Shown: in pieces, positions 42,214-57,339 of the stretch
How positions within the stretch are numbered: the stretch's first letter is position 1
Layout of the letters: the number at the start of each line of letters is the position of its first letter
The notes under the pieces: generated by a model
What the model was told of the DNA's origin: nothing
Database searches by the model: none
The model's input: the letters and a program-made list of their open reading frames with translations, nothing else
DNA from: Isoetes taiwanensis
Lineage: Eukaryota; Streptophyta; Lycopodiopsida; Isoetales; Isoetaceae
Direction: 5' to 3'
Length of the DNA: 64,000 bases
NCBI GenBank assembly: GCA_021234155.1
Contig: JAJEKV010000011.1
Span: 17,682,677 to 17,746,676, forward strand
Made by a program: the position numbers and the translations under genes

Positions 42214-44879
42214 CTAGCGCCCCTAACGTTAACTTGTAACGTCACTTTCATATTAATATTAACGTATGGAAACCATTGGCATCGCATGCCTTGTCTCCGC
42301 AAATAATATTATTAACTAAAATTAGTGCTCCTAATGACGCATATTGGTTCTTAGCAATACTCCGATGTTAGCACTAATCCCGTACTAACAATTTCCTTAC
42401 TAAAAATACTATCTATCTATCTATCTATCTTTAGTACTAACCCTTAGCACTAAATTCTCTTACTCTCATATTACGTCACCATAGACCGACATTCACGGAC
42501 ATATGCCCATGGTCGACCCAATCACCGTGTGACTCGACCGACGGTACTTCCATGCTCATAGGCGTCTGTCAAGGGGCCGAGTCGGCAATGCCCCTAGAAG
42601 CACTGTAACATTCCTCCCCTCCCCAAAGGACCTTGTCCTCAAGGTTGACCAAGTAGTCGAGGGAACTGGCTGCACAATTTCGTTTGTCTCGGTGTGGTGT
42701 CCTTAGGAGACCGATCTCGCCACAAGATTCGATATATTAAAATATCCCTAATGCACGACTGCCCACTCTTTGCATAAAAGAAGTGCGGCGTTCTGCAGGA
42801 GTTTAAGACAACGGTATACTCTCAGGACTAACCACGTTATCCATCTCGAGTATAACACGCCTCGGTTGGCTTCTAACATGATGGATTCTCAAGTCCTATA
42901 GTAAGTCCAACTCCTATGCTGTTATCCAACCTTTTCCACTTTAAAAGATCCAGCATGTCATAGAGTAAGTTCTCCCATTAAGGGTCATCAAATATCCACC
43001 CTTAGATCTAAAGGATATACAATCCCTTTGAATGGCATGTTCATCCTCGTCCTAATGGACCTTGGCATCTACGCTTAATTGCATAGCTCCTAGCCTTAAT
43101 TGACTTTTTGCAAACCATGTTTGCACTCATGCAGTATTGCACCTGTATCATGCAATAGACTAATTGAAATCACTTCCAGGTATTTACATCTGTGGACATG
43201 AGTCCTAAGATCTCAACTAGACCTTGGTTCTATTGCACTCATGTTATAGCAACGAGTGCTAGTAACATCAACAATATTGACTATTGTTGACTTAGATAGT
43301 CTAATGCACCAATTACGGCATCATCAGAGTCCAAATTTGACTCGTAACTCAATGCATTACATCGGCAAGATAAAACCTTTACCTCTTACGTGCTCAACTT
43401 GTAAGGTACCATGTTTCTTATGCAATATTAAATTCCAAATATCATGGCTTATCGGTATGTAGATTCTCCTTTTTTCCAAGAGAACTACAACCTTATTCGA
43501 TAAACTAGTACCCAGTCATGGTTATCAAACCCTAATTCATCTTTTCAATATGAATTGATGATCCATGCGTACACATTGTACGAAGGCTCACGCCACTAGT
43601 CAAGCATACAATTTGTAATAGTTACACTATACATGACTCATAAATCCTATCACATGTCAAGTGATACAGTTATGTTTTCCACATATAAATGCCCACTAGA
43701 GGTTCATACAGTTACACCTAACCTTGCCCGTTTTATGACTATATCACTTCACAAGCACAATCACTATGCTTGCGTATCCAAACAAGTACAACTCAATTTG
43801 AATTATCAATGCTACAGCTACTTGACCTTGTCAAGAATAGCACTCCCCGTTCAAATTGAACTATCAATGTTATAGTTTTGACCTTGTCAAAATTTTTCCA
43901 TTGATTCTACTCTTAAACTCTCTTCAAAAGATTCGTATGAAGTTTTGAATTCCATTGAACTCACATGGTTCTGGCACTAGGCAACTACATCAAGAGAATT
44001 TTTTCAATCCCCAAACGTATCCTTAACTTGCCCGTCCTTGCATCATGAAACCTTCCCTCCCCCCATAAGGAATGTTCATGGAAGCAATTCTTTGCGCCGG
44101 AATAATTATTCAAGTACAATTGTTAGGAACATTATCGTTTTTTAAACTAATTTGCTCATGAATTATGGGCTGTAAGATCTGATTCGGATGAGTCCTTCTT
44201 GTCTGCACATAGTCATTACTTCAATAGATTTTCCATACGTATTACTTTCCAAAAGTAGTACTATCGCAATTACTCAAGCCCGGCTCGAATAATGTGCAGC
44301 GCGTATGTTTGATACAAAATTCGGATTGAACACACTGGTGTAAGTGTCTTAGGGTATACATATTGTATAATCCCAAAATAACTTCGGGGTCAATTCTCAT
44401 CCGAATTTGACTCGAACTTTCCTTGCCTACAACAAGGTATGTAGAGATTTTCTAACCGTGTATGCAAGATTTTCGGTATTGCCGACAAGTGCCCGGGCCT
44501 TTGTAAAATGCTAATTCAACTAGCAAAGGGTGTCAACTTCAATGGTTATTTAGAACAAACAAAAGTAACCATTAAAACCTCTTTGTGACCTTAATGGCTG
44601 ATCATGGGACCCGTGATCAGCTGATCCTAGAGCTTCAATTTCGACCCAAACAAAATCATTCACCCTTCACTGCTTGCTGTTCCAAATGCTCCGAAATTTT
44701 GCAGGCGTTCTTCTTTACCCAAAACACAACAATATGGCAATTTTCAGCCCAAACAGAGCTGGTTTAAAAAATCCCAAATTTCGGTCTGGGTCAGAATTTT
44801 TGAGGAAGCCCCGCTTGCTGGAAAACCTCTGCAGTAGCTTTGTGATTGCTTCTGAAGCCCAGGCTAGGCTCTGGTACCA
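42214..44879 (-). repeat. Array internal segment 5
   Basis: Pol-end remnant at about 42590-42790. (TATC)5 near 42408. Local private substitutions around 43550-43790 (for example GTAATAG for GTCATAG) look like true mutations. Confidence 0.85.
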
Positions 44880-45511
44880 CTATTACAGCAAAATTTTGCC
44901 CGCTTGGGATGCGCCAATCAACTGCCGCCCACACCACTGACCCCAGATCCCCCTCATTGATTAGTGTTGTCTTTGCTTCGACCAATGCTTCAACACCTCG
45001 GTGTTGCTCACATCCTAGATGATCGGATCCTCCCGGCAATTTCCTGCGGCGGTTATCTGATCATATGTAACTAAAACTTCGGTTCTTTCATAGGAAGGTT
45101 CGGCCTTATCTCAGGGCTACGGAGCGTTCGCCAAACCGAGCTCCCACGCCAAGTCTTGATCCAAACGGTATCTATAGCTTAAAGAATCGGCTCATTTGCA
45201 AAACCCAATTCCATTAATCCCGGCTAATTCGTCCTCCGGGTTTTATAGCTTCACTATTGAAGCTATCCTCGGTTCCTCTCACCAAATCCGACCCACACGG
45301 CCCTTAATTCGATCCCAATCGAAGCCCCAACCAGCTACGCTGCAGACCGCCATTCAACCTGTTACATGTGTCTGTTTCGACCTGTTCTACAACCGGGTTT
45401 TTGCCCCATCCAACCAATTTATGCCACGTATACTCTAATATTAACATTTTAACATTGCTTACATTACTTCATACCAATAACAATATTACCCCCCGGTGTT
45501 AGTAACTAACA
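44880..45511 (-). repeat. Array LTR 6
   Basis: 632 bp. Its left end lacks the CTACAGACAAAATT stretch next to the PBS, and the rest is CAG/CTG-discordant. Confidence 0.85.
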
Positions 45512-48166
45512 CTAGCCCCTAACGTTAACTTGTAACGTCACTTTCATATTAATATTAACGTATGGAAACCATTGGCATCGCATGCCTTGTCTCATAAATA
45601 ATATTATTAACTAAAATTAGTGCTCCTAATGACGCATATTGGTTCTTAGCAATACTCGATGTTAGCACTAATCCCGTACTAACAATTTCCTTACTAAAAA
45701 TACTATCTATCTATCTATCTTTAGTACTAACCCTTAGCACTAAATTCTCTTACTCTCATATTACGTCACCATAGACCGACACATACATATGCCCGCCAAT
45801 CGACCCAATCACCGTGTAACTTTGTTGACGGTACTTCCATGCTCATAGACGCCTGTCAAGGGCACGAGTCCCCGCAATGCCCCTAGAAGCACCAGTAAAC
45901 ATTCCTCCCCCCCAAAGGACCTTGTCCTCAAGGTTGACCAAGTAGTCGAGGGAACCGCACACAATTTCCGTTGTCTCCCGGTGTGGTGTCCTTAGGAGAC
46001 CGATCTCGCCACAAGATTCGATATATTAAAATATCCCTAATGCACAGCTGCCCACTCTTTGCATAAAAGAAGTGCGGCATTACAGAGGAGTTTAAGACAA
46101 CGGTATACTCTCAGGACTAACCACGTTATCCATCTCGAGTATAACACGCCTCGGTTGGCTTCTAACATGATGGATTCTCAAGTCCTATAGTAAGTCCAAC
46201 TCCTATCTTTGTTATCCAACCTTTTCCACTTTAAAAGATCCAGCATGTCATAGAGTAAGTTCTCCCATTAAGGGTCATCAAATATCCACCCTTAGATCTA
46301 AAGGATATACAATCCCTTTGAATGGCATGTTCATCCTCGTCCTAATGGACCTTGGCATCTACGCTTAATTGCATAGCTCCTAGCCTTAATTGACTTTTTG
46401 CAAACCATGTTTGCACTCATGCAGTATTGCACCTGTATCATGCAATAGACTAATTGAAATCACTTCCAGGTATTTACATCTTTGGACATGAGTCCTAAGA
46501 TCTCAACTAGACCTTGGTTCTATTGCACTCATGTTATAGCAACGAGTGCTAGTAACATCAACAATATTGACTATTGTTGACTTAGATAGTCTAATGCACC
46601 AATTACGGCATCATCAGAGTCCAAATTTGACTCGTAACTCAATGCATTACATCGGCAAGATAAAACCTTTACCTCTTACGTGCTCAACTTGTAAGGTACC
46701 ATGTTTCTTATGCAATATTAAATTCCAAATATCATGGCTTATCGGTATGTAGATTCTCCTTTTTTCCAAGAGAACTACAACCTTATTCGATAAACCAGTA
46801 CCCAGTCATGGTTATCAAACCCTAATTCATCTTTTCAATATGCATTGCTGATCCATACGTACACATTGTACGAAGGCTCACGCCACTAGTCAAGCATACA
46901 ATTTGTCATAGTTACACTATACATGACTCATAAATCCTATCACATGTCAAGTGATACAGTTATGCTTTCCACATATAAATGCCCACTAGAGGTTCATACA
47001 GTTACACCTAACCTTGCCCGTTTTATGACTATATCACTTCACAAGCACAATCACTATGCTTGCCGTATCCAAACAATTACAACTCAATTTGAATTATCAA
47101 TGCTACAGCTACTTGACCTTGTCAAGAATAGCACTCCCCGTTCAAATTGAACTATCAATGTTATAGTTTTGACCTTGTCAAAATTTTTCCATTGATTCTA
47201 CTCTTAAACTCTCTTCAAAAGATTAGGTATGAAGTTTTGAATTCCATTGAACTCACATGGTTCGGCACTAGGCAACTACATCAAGAGAATTTCTTCAATC
47301 CCCAAACGTATCCTTAACTTTTGTCCTTGCATCATGAAACCTTCCCTCCCCCATAAGGAATGTTCATGGAAGCAATTCTTTCTTGTAGGAATAATTATTC
47401 AAGTACAATTGTTAGGAACATTATCGTTTTCTAACTTAATTTGCTCATGAATTATGGGCTGTAAGATCTGATTCGGATGAGTCCTTCTTGTCTGCACATA
47501 GTCATTACTTCAATAGATTTTCCATACGTATTACTTTCCAAAAGTAGTACTATCGCAATTACTCAAGCCCGGCTCGAATAATGTGCAGCGCGTATGTTTG
47601 ATACAAAATTCGGATTGAACACACTGGTGTAAGTGTCTTAGGGTATACATATTGTATAATCCCAAAATAACTCAGGGTCAATTCTCATCCAGAATTTGAC
47701 TCAGAACTTTCCTTGCCTACAACAAGGTATGTAGAGATTTTCTAACCAGGTATGCAGTACTCGGTATTGCCGACAAGTGCCCCGGGCCTTTGTAAAATGC
47801 TAATTCAACTAGCAAGGGTGTCAACTTCAATGGTTATTTAGAACAAACAAAAGTAACCATTAAAACCTCTTTGTGACCTTAATGGCTGATCATGGGACCC
47901 GTGATCAGCTGATCCTAGAGCTTCAATTTCGACCCAAACAAAATCATTCACCCTTCAACGCTGCTTTGTTCCAAATGCTCCGAAATTTTGCAGGCGTTCT
48001 TCTTTACCCAAAACACAACAATATGGCAATTTTCAGCCCAAACAGAGCTGGTTTAAAAAATCCCAAATTTCGGCCTGGGTCAGAGTTTTAGGAAGCCCCG
48101 CTTGCTGGAAAACCTCTGCAGTAGCTTTGTGATTGCTTCGAAGCCCGGACTAGGCTCACGGTACCA
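45512..48166 (-). repeat. Array internal segment 6
   Basis: Pol-end remnant at about 45880-46075, with short losses in the CCTCCCC run. (TATC)4 near 45704. Confidence 0.85.
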
Positions 48167-48806
48167 CTATTACAGCAAAATTCTACAGACAAAATTTTGC
48201 CCGCTTGGGATGCGCCAATCAACTGCCGCCCACACCACTGACCCCAGATCCCCCTCATTGATTAGTGTTGTGCTGCTTCCAGCCAATGCTTCAACACCTC
48301 GGTGTTGCTCACATCCTAGATGATCGGATCCTCCCAGCAATTTCCTCTGAGCAGTTATCTGATCATATGTAACGCTTCGGTTCTTTCATAGGAAGGCGGC
48401 CTTATCGTAGCTCTGATGGCGTTACGCCAAATTGAGCTCCCACGCCAAGTCTTGATCCAAACAGGTATCTATAGCTTAAAGAATCGGCTCTTTTGCAAAA
48501 CCCAATTCCATTAATCCCTGGCTAATTCGTCCTCCAGGTTTTATAGCTTCACTATTGAAGCTATCCTCGGTTCCTCTCAGCCAAATCCGACCCACCTGGC
48601 CCTTAATTCGATCCCAATCGAACCAGGCTACGACTGCAGATCTGCCATTCCAGCCTGTTACAGGTCTGTTCGACCTGTTCTACAACTGGGTTTTTGCCCC
48701 ATCCAACCAATTTATGCCACGTATACTCTAATATTAACATTTTAACATTGCTTACATTACTTCATACCAATAACAATATTAATACCCCCAGTGTTAGTAA
48801 CTAACA
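48167..48806 (-). repeat. Array LTR 7
   Basis: 640 bp. Mostly reference-like with one discordant patch at 48370-48430 and loss of GCCCA near 48620. Confidence 0.86.
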
Positions 48807-51468
48807 CTAGCGCCCCTAACGTTAACTTGTAACGTCACTTTCATATTAATATTAACGTATGGAAACCATTGGCATCGCATGCCTTGTCTCCGCAAATAAT
48901 ATTATTAACTAAAATTAGTGCTCCTAATGACGCATATTGGTTCTTAGCAATACTCCGATGTTAGCACTAATCCCGTACTAACAATTTCCTTACTAAAAAT
49001 ACTATCTATCTATCTATCTTTAGTACTAACCCTTAGCACTAAATTCTCTTACTCTCATATTACGTCACCATAGACCGATTACGGACATATGCCCGCCAGT
49101 CGACCCAATCACCGTGTGACCTGACTGACGGTACTTCCATGCTCATAGACGTCTGTCAAGGGCCTGAGTCCGGCAATGCCCCTAGAAGCACCTGTAACAT
49201 TCCTCCCCTCCCCAAAGGACCTTGTCCTCAAGGTTGACCAAGTAGTCGAGGGAACTGCTGCACAATTTCCGTTGTCTCCCAGTGTGGTGTCCTTAGGAGA
49301 CCGATCTCGCCACAAGATTCGATATATTAAAATATCCCTAATGCACAGCTGCCCACTCTTTGCATAAAAGAAGTGCGGCGTTACAGAGGAGTTTAAGACA
49401 ACGGTATACTCTCAGGACTAACCACGTTATCCATCTCGAGTATAACACGCCTCGGTTGGCTTCTAACATGATGGATTCTCAAGTCCTATAGTAAGTCCAA
49501 CTCCTATGCTGTTATCCAACCTTTTCCACTTTAAAAGATCCAGCATGTCATAGAGTAAGTTCTCCCATTAAGGGTCATCAAATATCCACCCTTAGATCTA
49601 AAGGATATACAATCCCTTTGAATGGCATGTTCATCCTCGTCCTAATGGACCTTGGCATCTACGCTTAATTGCATAGCTCCTAGCCTTAATTGACTTTTTG
49701 CAAACCATGTTTGCACTCATGCAGTATTGCACCTGTATCATGCAATAGACTAATTGAAATCACTTCCAGGTATTTACATCTTTGGACATGAGTCCTAAGA
49801 TCTCAACTAGACCTTGGTTCTATTGCACTCATGTTATAGCAACGAGTGCTAGTAACATCAACAATATTGACTATTGTTGACTTAGATAGTCTAATGCACC
49901 AATTACGGCATCATCGAGTCCAAATTTGACTCAGAACTCAATGCATTACATCGGCAAGATAAAACCTTTACCTCTTACGTGCTCAACTTGTAAGGTACCA
50001 TGTTTCTTATGCAATATTAAATTCCAAATATCATGGTTTATCGGTATGTAGATTCTCCTTTTTCCAAGAGAACTACAACCTTATTCGATAAACCGGTACC
50101 TACCATGGTTATCAAACCCTAATTCATCTTTTCAATATGCATTGCTGATCCATGCGTACACATTGTACCTAAGGCTCACGCCACTAGTCAAGCATACAAT
50201 TTGTCATAGTTACACTATACATGACTCATAAATCCTATCACATGTCAAGTGATACAGTTATGCTTTCCACATATAAATGGCCACTAGAGGTTCATACAGT
50301 TACACCTAACCTTGCCCGCTTTTATGACTATATCACTTCACAAGCACAATCACTATGCTTGCCGTGATATCCAAACAATTACAACTCAATTTGAATTATC
50401 AATGCTACAGCTACTTGACCTTGTCAAGAATAGCACCCCCGTTCAAATTGAACTATCAATGTTATAGTTTTGACCTTGTCAAAATTTTTCCATTGATTCT
50501 ACTCTTAAACTCTCTTCAAAAGATTCATATGAAGTTTTGAATTCCATTGAACTCACATGGTTCTGGCACTAGGCAACTACATCAAGAGAATTTTTTCAAT
50601 CCCCAAACGTATCCTTAACTTGTCTGCCCTTGCATCATGAAACCTTCCCTCCCCATAAGGAATGTTCATGGAAGCAATTCTTTCTTTGCCGGAATAATTA
50701 TTCAAGTACAATTGTTAGGAACATTATCGTTTTCTAACGAATTTGCTCATGAATTATGGGCTGTAAGATCTGATTCGGATGAGTCCTTCTTGTCTGCACA
50801 TAGTCATTACTTCAATAGATTTTCCATACATATTACTTTCCAAAAGTAGTACTATCGCAATTACTCAAGCCCGGCTCGAATAATGTGCAGCGCGTATGTT
50901 TGATACAAAATTCGGATTGAACACACTGGTGTAAGTGTCTTAGGGTATACATATTGTATAATCCCAAAATAACTTCGTGGTCAATTCTCATCCAGAATTT
51001 GACTCAGAACTTTCCTTGCCTACAACAAGGTATGTAGAGATTTTCTAACCAGGTATGCAGTACTCGGTATTGCCGACAAGTGCCCCGGGCCTTTGTAAAA
51101 TGCTAATTCAACTAGCAAGGGTGTCAACTTCAATGGTTATTTAGAACAAACAAAAGTAACCATTAAAACCTCTTTGTGACCTTAATGGCTGATCATGGGA
51201 CCCGTGATCAGCTGATCCTAGAGCTTCAATTTCGACCCAAACAAAATCATTCACCCTTCACTGCTTGCCGTTCCAAATGCTCCGAAATTTTGCAGGCGTT
51301 CTTCTTTACCCAAAACACAACAATATGGCAATTTTCAGCCCAAACAGAGCTGGTTTAAAAAATCCCAAATTTCGGTCTGGGTCAGAATTTTAGGAAGCCC
51401 CGCTTGCTGGAAAACCTCTGCAGTAGCTTTGTGATTGCTTCTGAAGCCCATGCTAGGCTCTGGTACCA
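48807..51468 (-). repeat. Array internal segment 7
   Basis: Pol-end remnant at about 49177-49380. Complete, with scattered discordances around 50080-50450. Confidence 0.86.
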
Positions 51469-54044
51469 CTATTACAGCAAAATTCTACAGACAAAATTTT
51501 GCCCGCTTGGGATGCGCCAATCAACTGCCGCCCACACCACTGACCCCAGATCCCGTACTAACAATTTCCTTACTAAAAATACTATCTATCTATCTATCTA
51601 TCTTTAGTACTAACCCTTAGCACTAAATTCTCTTACTCTCATATTACGTCACCATAGACCGATTACGGACATATGCCCGCCAGTCGACCCAATCACCGTG
51701 TGACCTGACTGACGGTACTTCCATGCTCTGTCAAGGGCCTGAGTCCGGCAATGCCCCTAGAAGCACCTGTAACATTCCTCCCCTCCCCAAAGGACCTTGT
51801 CCTCAAGGTTGACCAAGTAGTCGAGGGAACTGCTGCACAATTTCCGTTGTCTCCCAGTGTGGTGTCCTTAGGAGACCGATCTCGCCACAAGATTCGATAT
51901 ATTAAAATATCCCTAATGCACAGCTGCCCCCTCTTTGCATAAAAAAAGAAGTCTTGTTACAGAGGAGTTTAAGACAACGGTATACTCTCGGGACTAACCA
52001 CGTTATCCATCTCGAAAGTATAACACGCCTCGGTTGGCTTCTAACATGATGGATTCTCAAGTCCTATAGTAAGTCCAACTCCCTATTTGTTATCCAACCT
52101 TTTCCACTTTAAAAGATCCAGCATGTCATAGAGTAAGTTCTCCCATTAAGGGTCATCAAATATCCACCCTTAGATCTAAAGGATATACAATCCCTTTGAA
52201 TGGCATGTTCATCCTCGTCCTAATGGACTTTGGCATCTACGCTTAATTGCATAGCTCCTAGCCTTAATTGACTTTTTGCAAACCATGTTTGCACTTATGC
52301 AGTATTGCACCTGTATCATGCAATAGACTAATTGAAATCACTTCCAGGTATTTACATCTTTGGACATGAGTCCCAAGATCTCAACTAGACCTTGGTTCTA
52401 TTGCACTCATGTTATAGCAACGAGTGCTAGTAACAACAACAATATTGAATATTGTTGACTTAGATAGTCTAATGCACCAATTACGGCATCATCAGAGTCC
52501 AAATTTGACTCGTAACTCAATGCATTACATCGGCAAGATAAAACCTTTACCTCTTACATGCTCAACTTGTAAGGTACCATGTTTCTTATGCAATATTAAA
52601 TTCCAAATATCATGGCTTATCGGTATGTAGATTCTCCTTTTTCCCAAGAGAACTACAACCTTATTCGATAAACCAGTACCCAGTCATGGTTATCAAACCC
52701 TAATTCGTCTTTTCAATATGCATTGCTGATCCATGCGTACACATTGTACGAAGGCTCACGCCACTAGTCAAGCATACAATTTGTCATAGTTACACTATAC
52801 ATGACTCATAAATCCTATCACATGTCAAGTGATACAGTTATGCTTTCCACATATAAATGCCCACTAGAGGTTCATACAGTTACACCTAACCTTGCCCGTT
52901 TTATGACTATATCACTTCACAAGCACAATCACTATGCTTGCCGTATCCAAACAATTACAACTCAATTTGAATTATCAATGCTACAGCTACTTGACCTTGT
53001 CAAGAATAGCACTCCCCGTTCAAATTGAACTATCAATGTTATAGTTTTGACCTTGTCAAAATTTTTCCATTGATTCTACTCTTAAACTCTCTTCAAAAGA
53101 TTAGGTATGAAGTTTTGAATTCCATTGAACTCACATGGTTCTGGCACTAGGCAACTACATCAAGAGAATTTTTTCAATCCCCAAACGTATCCTTAACTTG
53201 CCCGTCCTTGCATCATGAAACCTTCCCTCCCCCCATAAGGAATGTTCATGGAAGCAATTCTTTCTTGTAGGAATAATTATTCAAGTACAATTGTTAGGAA
53301 CATTATCGTTTTCTAAACGAATTTGCTCATGAATTATGGGCTGTAAGATCTGATTCGGATGAGTCCTTCTTGTGCGCACATAGTCATTACTTCAATAGAT
53401 TTTCCCATTATTACTTTCCAAAAGTAGTACTATCGCAATTACTCAAGCCCGCTCGAATAATGTGCAGTAGCGTATGTTTGATACAAAATTCGGATTGAAC
53501 ACCTTGGTATAAGTGTCTTAGGGTATACATATTGTATAATCCCAAAATAACTTCGAGGGTCAATTCTCATCCGAATTTGACTCTCGAACTTTCCTTGCCT
53601 ACAACAAGGTATGTAGAGATTTTCTAACCGGTATGCAGTACTCGGTATTGCCGACAAGTGCCCCGGGCCTTTGTAAAATGCTAATTCAACTAGCAAGGGT
53701 GTCAACTTCAATGGTTATTTAGAACAAACAAAAGTAACCATTAAAACCTCTTTGTGACCTTAATGGCTGATCATGGGACCCGTGATCAGCTGATCCTAGA
53801 GCTTCAATTTCGACCCAAACAAAATCATTCACCCTTCACTGCTTGCTGTTCCAAATGCTCCGAAATTTTGCAAGCGTTCTTCTTTACCCAAAACACAACA
53901 ATATGGCAATTTTCAGCCCAAACAGAGCTGGTTTAAAAAATCCCAAATTTCGGCCTGGGTCAGAGTTTTAGGAAGCCCCGCTTGCTGGAAAACCTCTGCG
54001 GTAGCTTTGTGATTGCTTCGAAGCCCGGGCTAGGCTCGGTACCA
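51469..54044 (-). repeat. Array unit 8: LTR mostly deleted plus internal segment
   Basis: Only about 88 bp of LTR remain. CCCAGATCCC joins GTACTAACAATTTCC at about 51555, removing about 0.72 kb with the shared ATCCC at the junction. The internal part with pol-end remnant (about 51752-51950) follows. Confidence 0.85.
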
Positions 54045-54687
54045 CTATTACAAAGCAAATTCTTCTGAGACAAAATTTTGCCCGCTTGGGATCGCCAATC
54101 AAGCTGCCGCCCACACCATCGACCCCGGATCCCCTCATTGATTAGTGTTGTCTTTGCTTCCGCCAATGCTTCAACACCTCGGTGTTGCTCACATCCTAGA
54201 TGATCGGATCCTCCCAGCAATTTCCTCGGCGGTTATCCGATCATATGTAATCTAAACTTCGGTTCTTTCATAGGAAGGCGGCCTTATCGTGGCTCTGATG
54301 GCGTTACGGCCCGAGCTCCCACGCCAAGTCTTGATCCAAACAGGTATCTATAGCTTAAAGAATCGACTCTTTTGCAAAACCCAATTCCATTAATCCCTGG
54401 CTAATTCGTCCTCCAGGTTTTATAGCTTCACTATTGAAGCTATCCCTGATTCCTCTCAGCCAAATCCGGCCCACCTGGCCCTTAATTCGATCCCAATCGA
54501 AGCCCAACCAGCTACGCAGCCGATCTGCCATTCCGGCAATTGCAGTGCGTTCGACCTGTTCTACAACTGGGTTTTTGCCCCATCCAACCAATTTATGCCA
54601 CGTATACTCTAATATTAACATTTTAACATTGCTTACATTACTTCATACCAATAACAATATTAATACCCCCAGTGTTAGTAACTAACA
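54045..54687 (-). repeat. Array LTR 9
   Basis: 643 bp, strongly CAG/CTG-discordant over its left 500 bp. Confidence 0.85.
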
Positions 54688-57339
54688 CTAGCGCCCCTAA
54701 CGTTAACTTGTAACGTCACTTTCATATTAATATTAATTATGGAAACCATTGGCATCGCATGCCTTGTCTCATAAATAATATTATTAACTAAAATTAGTGC
54801 TCCTAATGACGCATATTGGTTCTTAGCAATACTCCGATGTTAGCACTAATCCCGTACTAACAATTTCCTTACTAAAAATACTATCTATCTATCTATCTTT
54901 AGTACTAACCCTTAGCACTAAATTCTCTTACTCTCATATTACGTCACCATAGACCGACACGGACATATGCCCTTGATCGACCCAATCACCGTGTGACTGA
55001 CCGGACGGTACTTCCATGCTCATAGACGCCCATCAAGGGCCCGAGTCCGGCAATGCCCCTAGAAGCACACAGTAACATTCCTCCCTCCCCAAAGGACCTT
55101 GTCCTCAAGGTTGACCAAGTAGTCGAGGGAACTGCTGCACAATTTCCGTTGTCTCCCAGTGTGGTGTCCTTAGGAGACCGATCTCGCCACAAGATTCGAT
55201 ATATTAAAATATCCCTAATGCACAGCTGCCCACTCTTTGCATAAAAAGAAGCGCGCGTTACGGAGGAGTTTAAGACAACGGTATACTCTCGGGACTAACC
55301 ACGTTATCCATCTCGAGTATAACACGCCTCGGTTGGCTTCTAACATGATGGATTCTCAAGTCCTATAGTAAGTCCAACTCCTATGCTGTTATCCAACCTT
55401 TTCCACTTTAAAAGATCCAGCATGTCATAGAGTAAGTTCTCCCATTAAGGGTCCTCAAATATCCACCCTTAGATCTAAAGGATATACAATCCCTTTGAAT
55501 GGCATGTTCATCCTCGTCCTAATGGACCTTGGCATCTACGCTTAATTGCATAGCTCCTAGCCTTAATTGACTTTTTGCAAACCATGTTTGCACTCATGCA
55601 GTATTGCACCTGTATCATGCAATAGACTAATTGAAATCACTTCCAGGTATTTACATCTTTGGACATGAGTCCTAAGATCTCAACTAGACCTTGGTTCTAT
55701 TGCACTCATGTTATAGCAACGAGTGCTAGTAACAACAACAATATTGACTATTGTTGACTTAGATAGTCTAGTGCACCAATTACGGCATCATCAGAGTCCA
55801 AATTTGACTCGTAACTCAATGCATTACATCGGCAAGATAAAACCTTTACCTCTTACGTGCTCAACTTGTAAGGTACCATGTTTCTTATGCAATATTAAAT
55901 TCCAAATATCATGGCTTATCGGTATGTAGATTCTCCTTTTTTCCAAGAGAACTACAACCTTATTCGATAAACCCAAGCCTATCATGGTTATCAAACCCTA
56001 ATTCATCTTTTCAATATGCATTGCTGATCCATGCGTACACATTGTACGAAGGCTCACGCCACTAGTCAAGCATACAATTTGTCATAGTTACACTATACAT
56101 GACTCATAAATCCTATCACATGTCAAGTGATACAGTTATGCTTTCCACATATAAATGCCCACTAGAGGTTCATACAGTTACACCTAACCTTGCCCGTTTT
56201 ATGACTATATCACTTCACAAGCACAATCACTATGCTTGCCGTATCCAAACAATTACAACTCAATTTGAATTATCAATGCTACAGCTACTTGACCTTGTCA
56301 AGAATAGCACTCCCCGTTCAAATTGAACTATCAATGTTATAGTTTTGACCTTGTCAAAATTTTTCCATTGATTCTACTCTTAAACTCTCTTCAAAAGATT
56401 CGTATGAAGTTTTGAATTCCATTGAACTCACATGGTTCTGGCACTAGGCAACTACATCAAGAGAATTTTTTCAATCCCCAAACGTATCCTTAACTTGCCC
56501 GTCCTTGCATCATGAAACCTTCCCTCCCCCCATAAGGAATGTTCATGGAAGCAATTCTTTGCGCCGGAATAATTATTCAAGTACAATTGTTAGGAACATT
56601 ATCGTTTTCTAACGAATTTGCTCATGAATTATGGGCTGTAAGATCTGATTCGGATGAGTCCTTCTTGTCTGCACATAGTCATTACTTCAATAGATTTTCC
56701 ATACGTATTACTTTCCAAAAGTAGTACTATCGCAATTACTCAAGCCCGGCTCGAATAATGTGCAGCGCGTATGTTTGATACAAAATTCGGATTGAACACA
56801 CTGGTGTAAGTGTCTTAGGGTATACATATTGTATAATCCCAAAATAACTCAGGGTCAATTCTCATCCAGAATTTGACTCAGAACTTTCCTTGCCTACAAC
56901 AAGGTATGTAGAGATTTTCTAACCAGGTATGCAGTACTCGGTATTGCCGACAAGTGCCCCGGGCCTTTGTAAAATGCTAATTCAACTAGCAAGGGTGTCA
57001 ACTTCAATGGTTATTTAGAACAAACAAAAGTAACCATTAAAACCTCTTTGTGACCTTAATGGCTGATCATGGGACCCGTGATCAGCTGATCCTAGAGCTT
57101 CAATTTCGACCCAAACAAAATCATTCACCCTTCACTGCTTGCTGTTCCAAATGCTCCGAAATTTTGCAGGCATTCTTCTTTACCCAAAACACAACAATAT
57201 GGCAATTTTCAGCCCAAACAGAGCTGGTTTAAAAAATCCCAAATTTCGGCCTGGGTCAGAGTTTTAGGAAGCCCCGCTTGCTGGAAAACCTCTGCAGTAG
57301 CTTTGTGATTGCTTGAAGCCCGGACTAGGCTCGGTACCA
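54688..57339 (-). repeat. Array internal segment 9
   Basis: Pol-end remnant at about 55053-55250. From about 56000 to 57300 it follows the reference almost exactly. Confidence 0.86.

Noticed and set aside
27626-57232. Families of 60-, 68- and 75-codon ORFs repeated every 3.3 kb
   Set aside because: They recur only because the unit recurs, show no domain or codon character, and lie on the strand opposite to the element's coding remnant.
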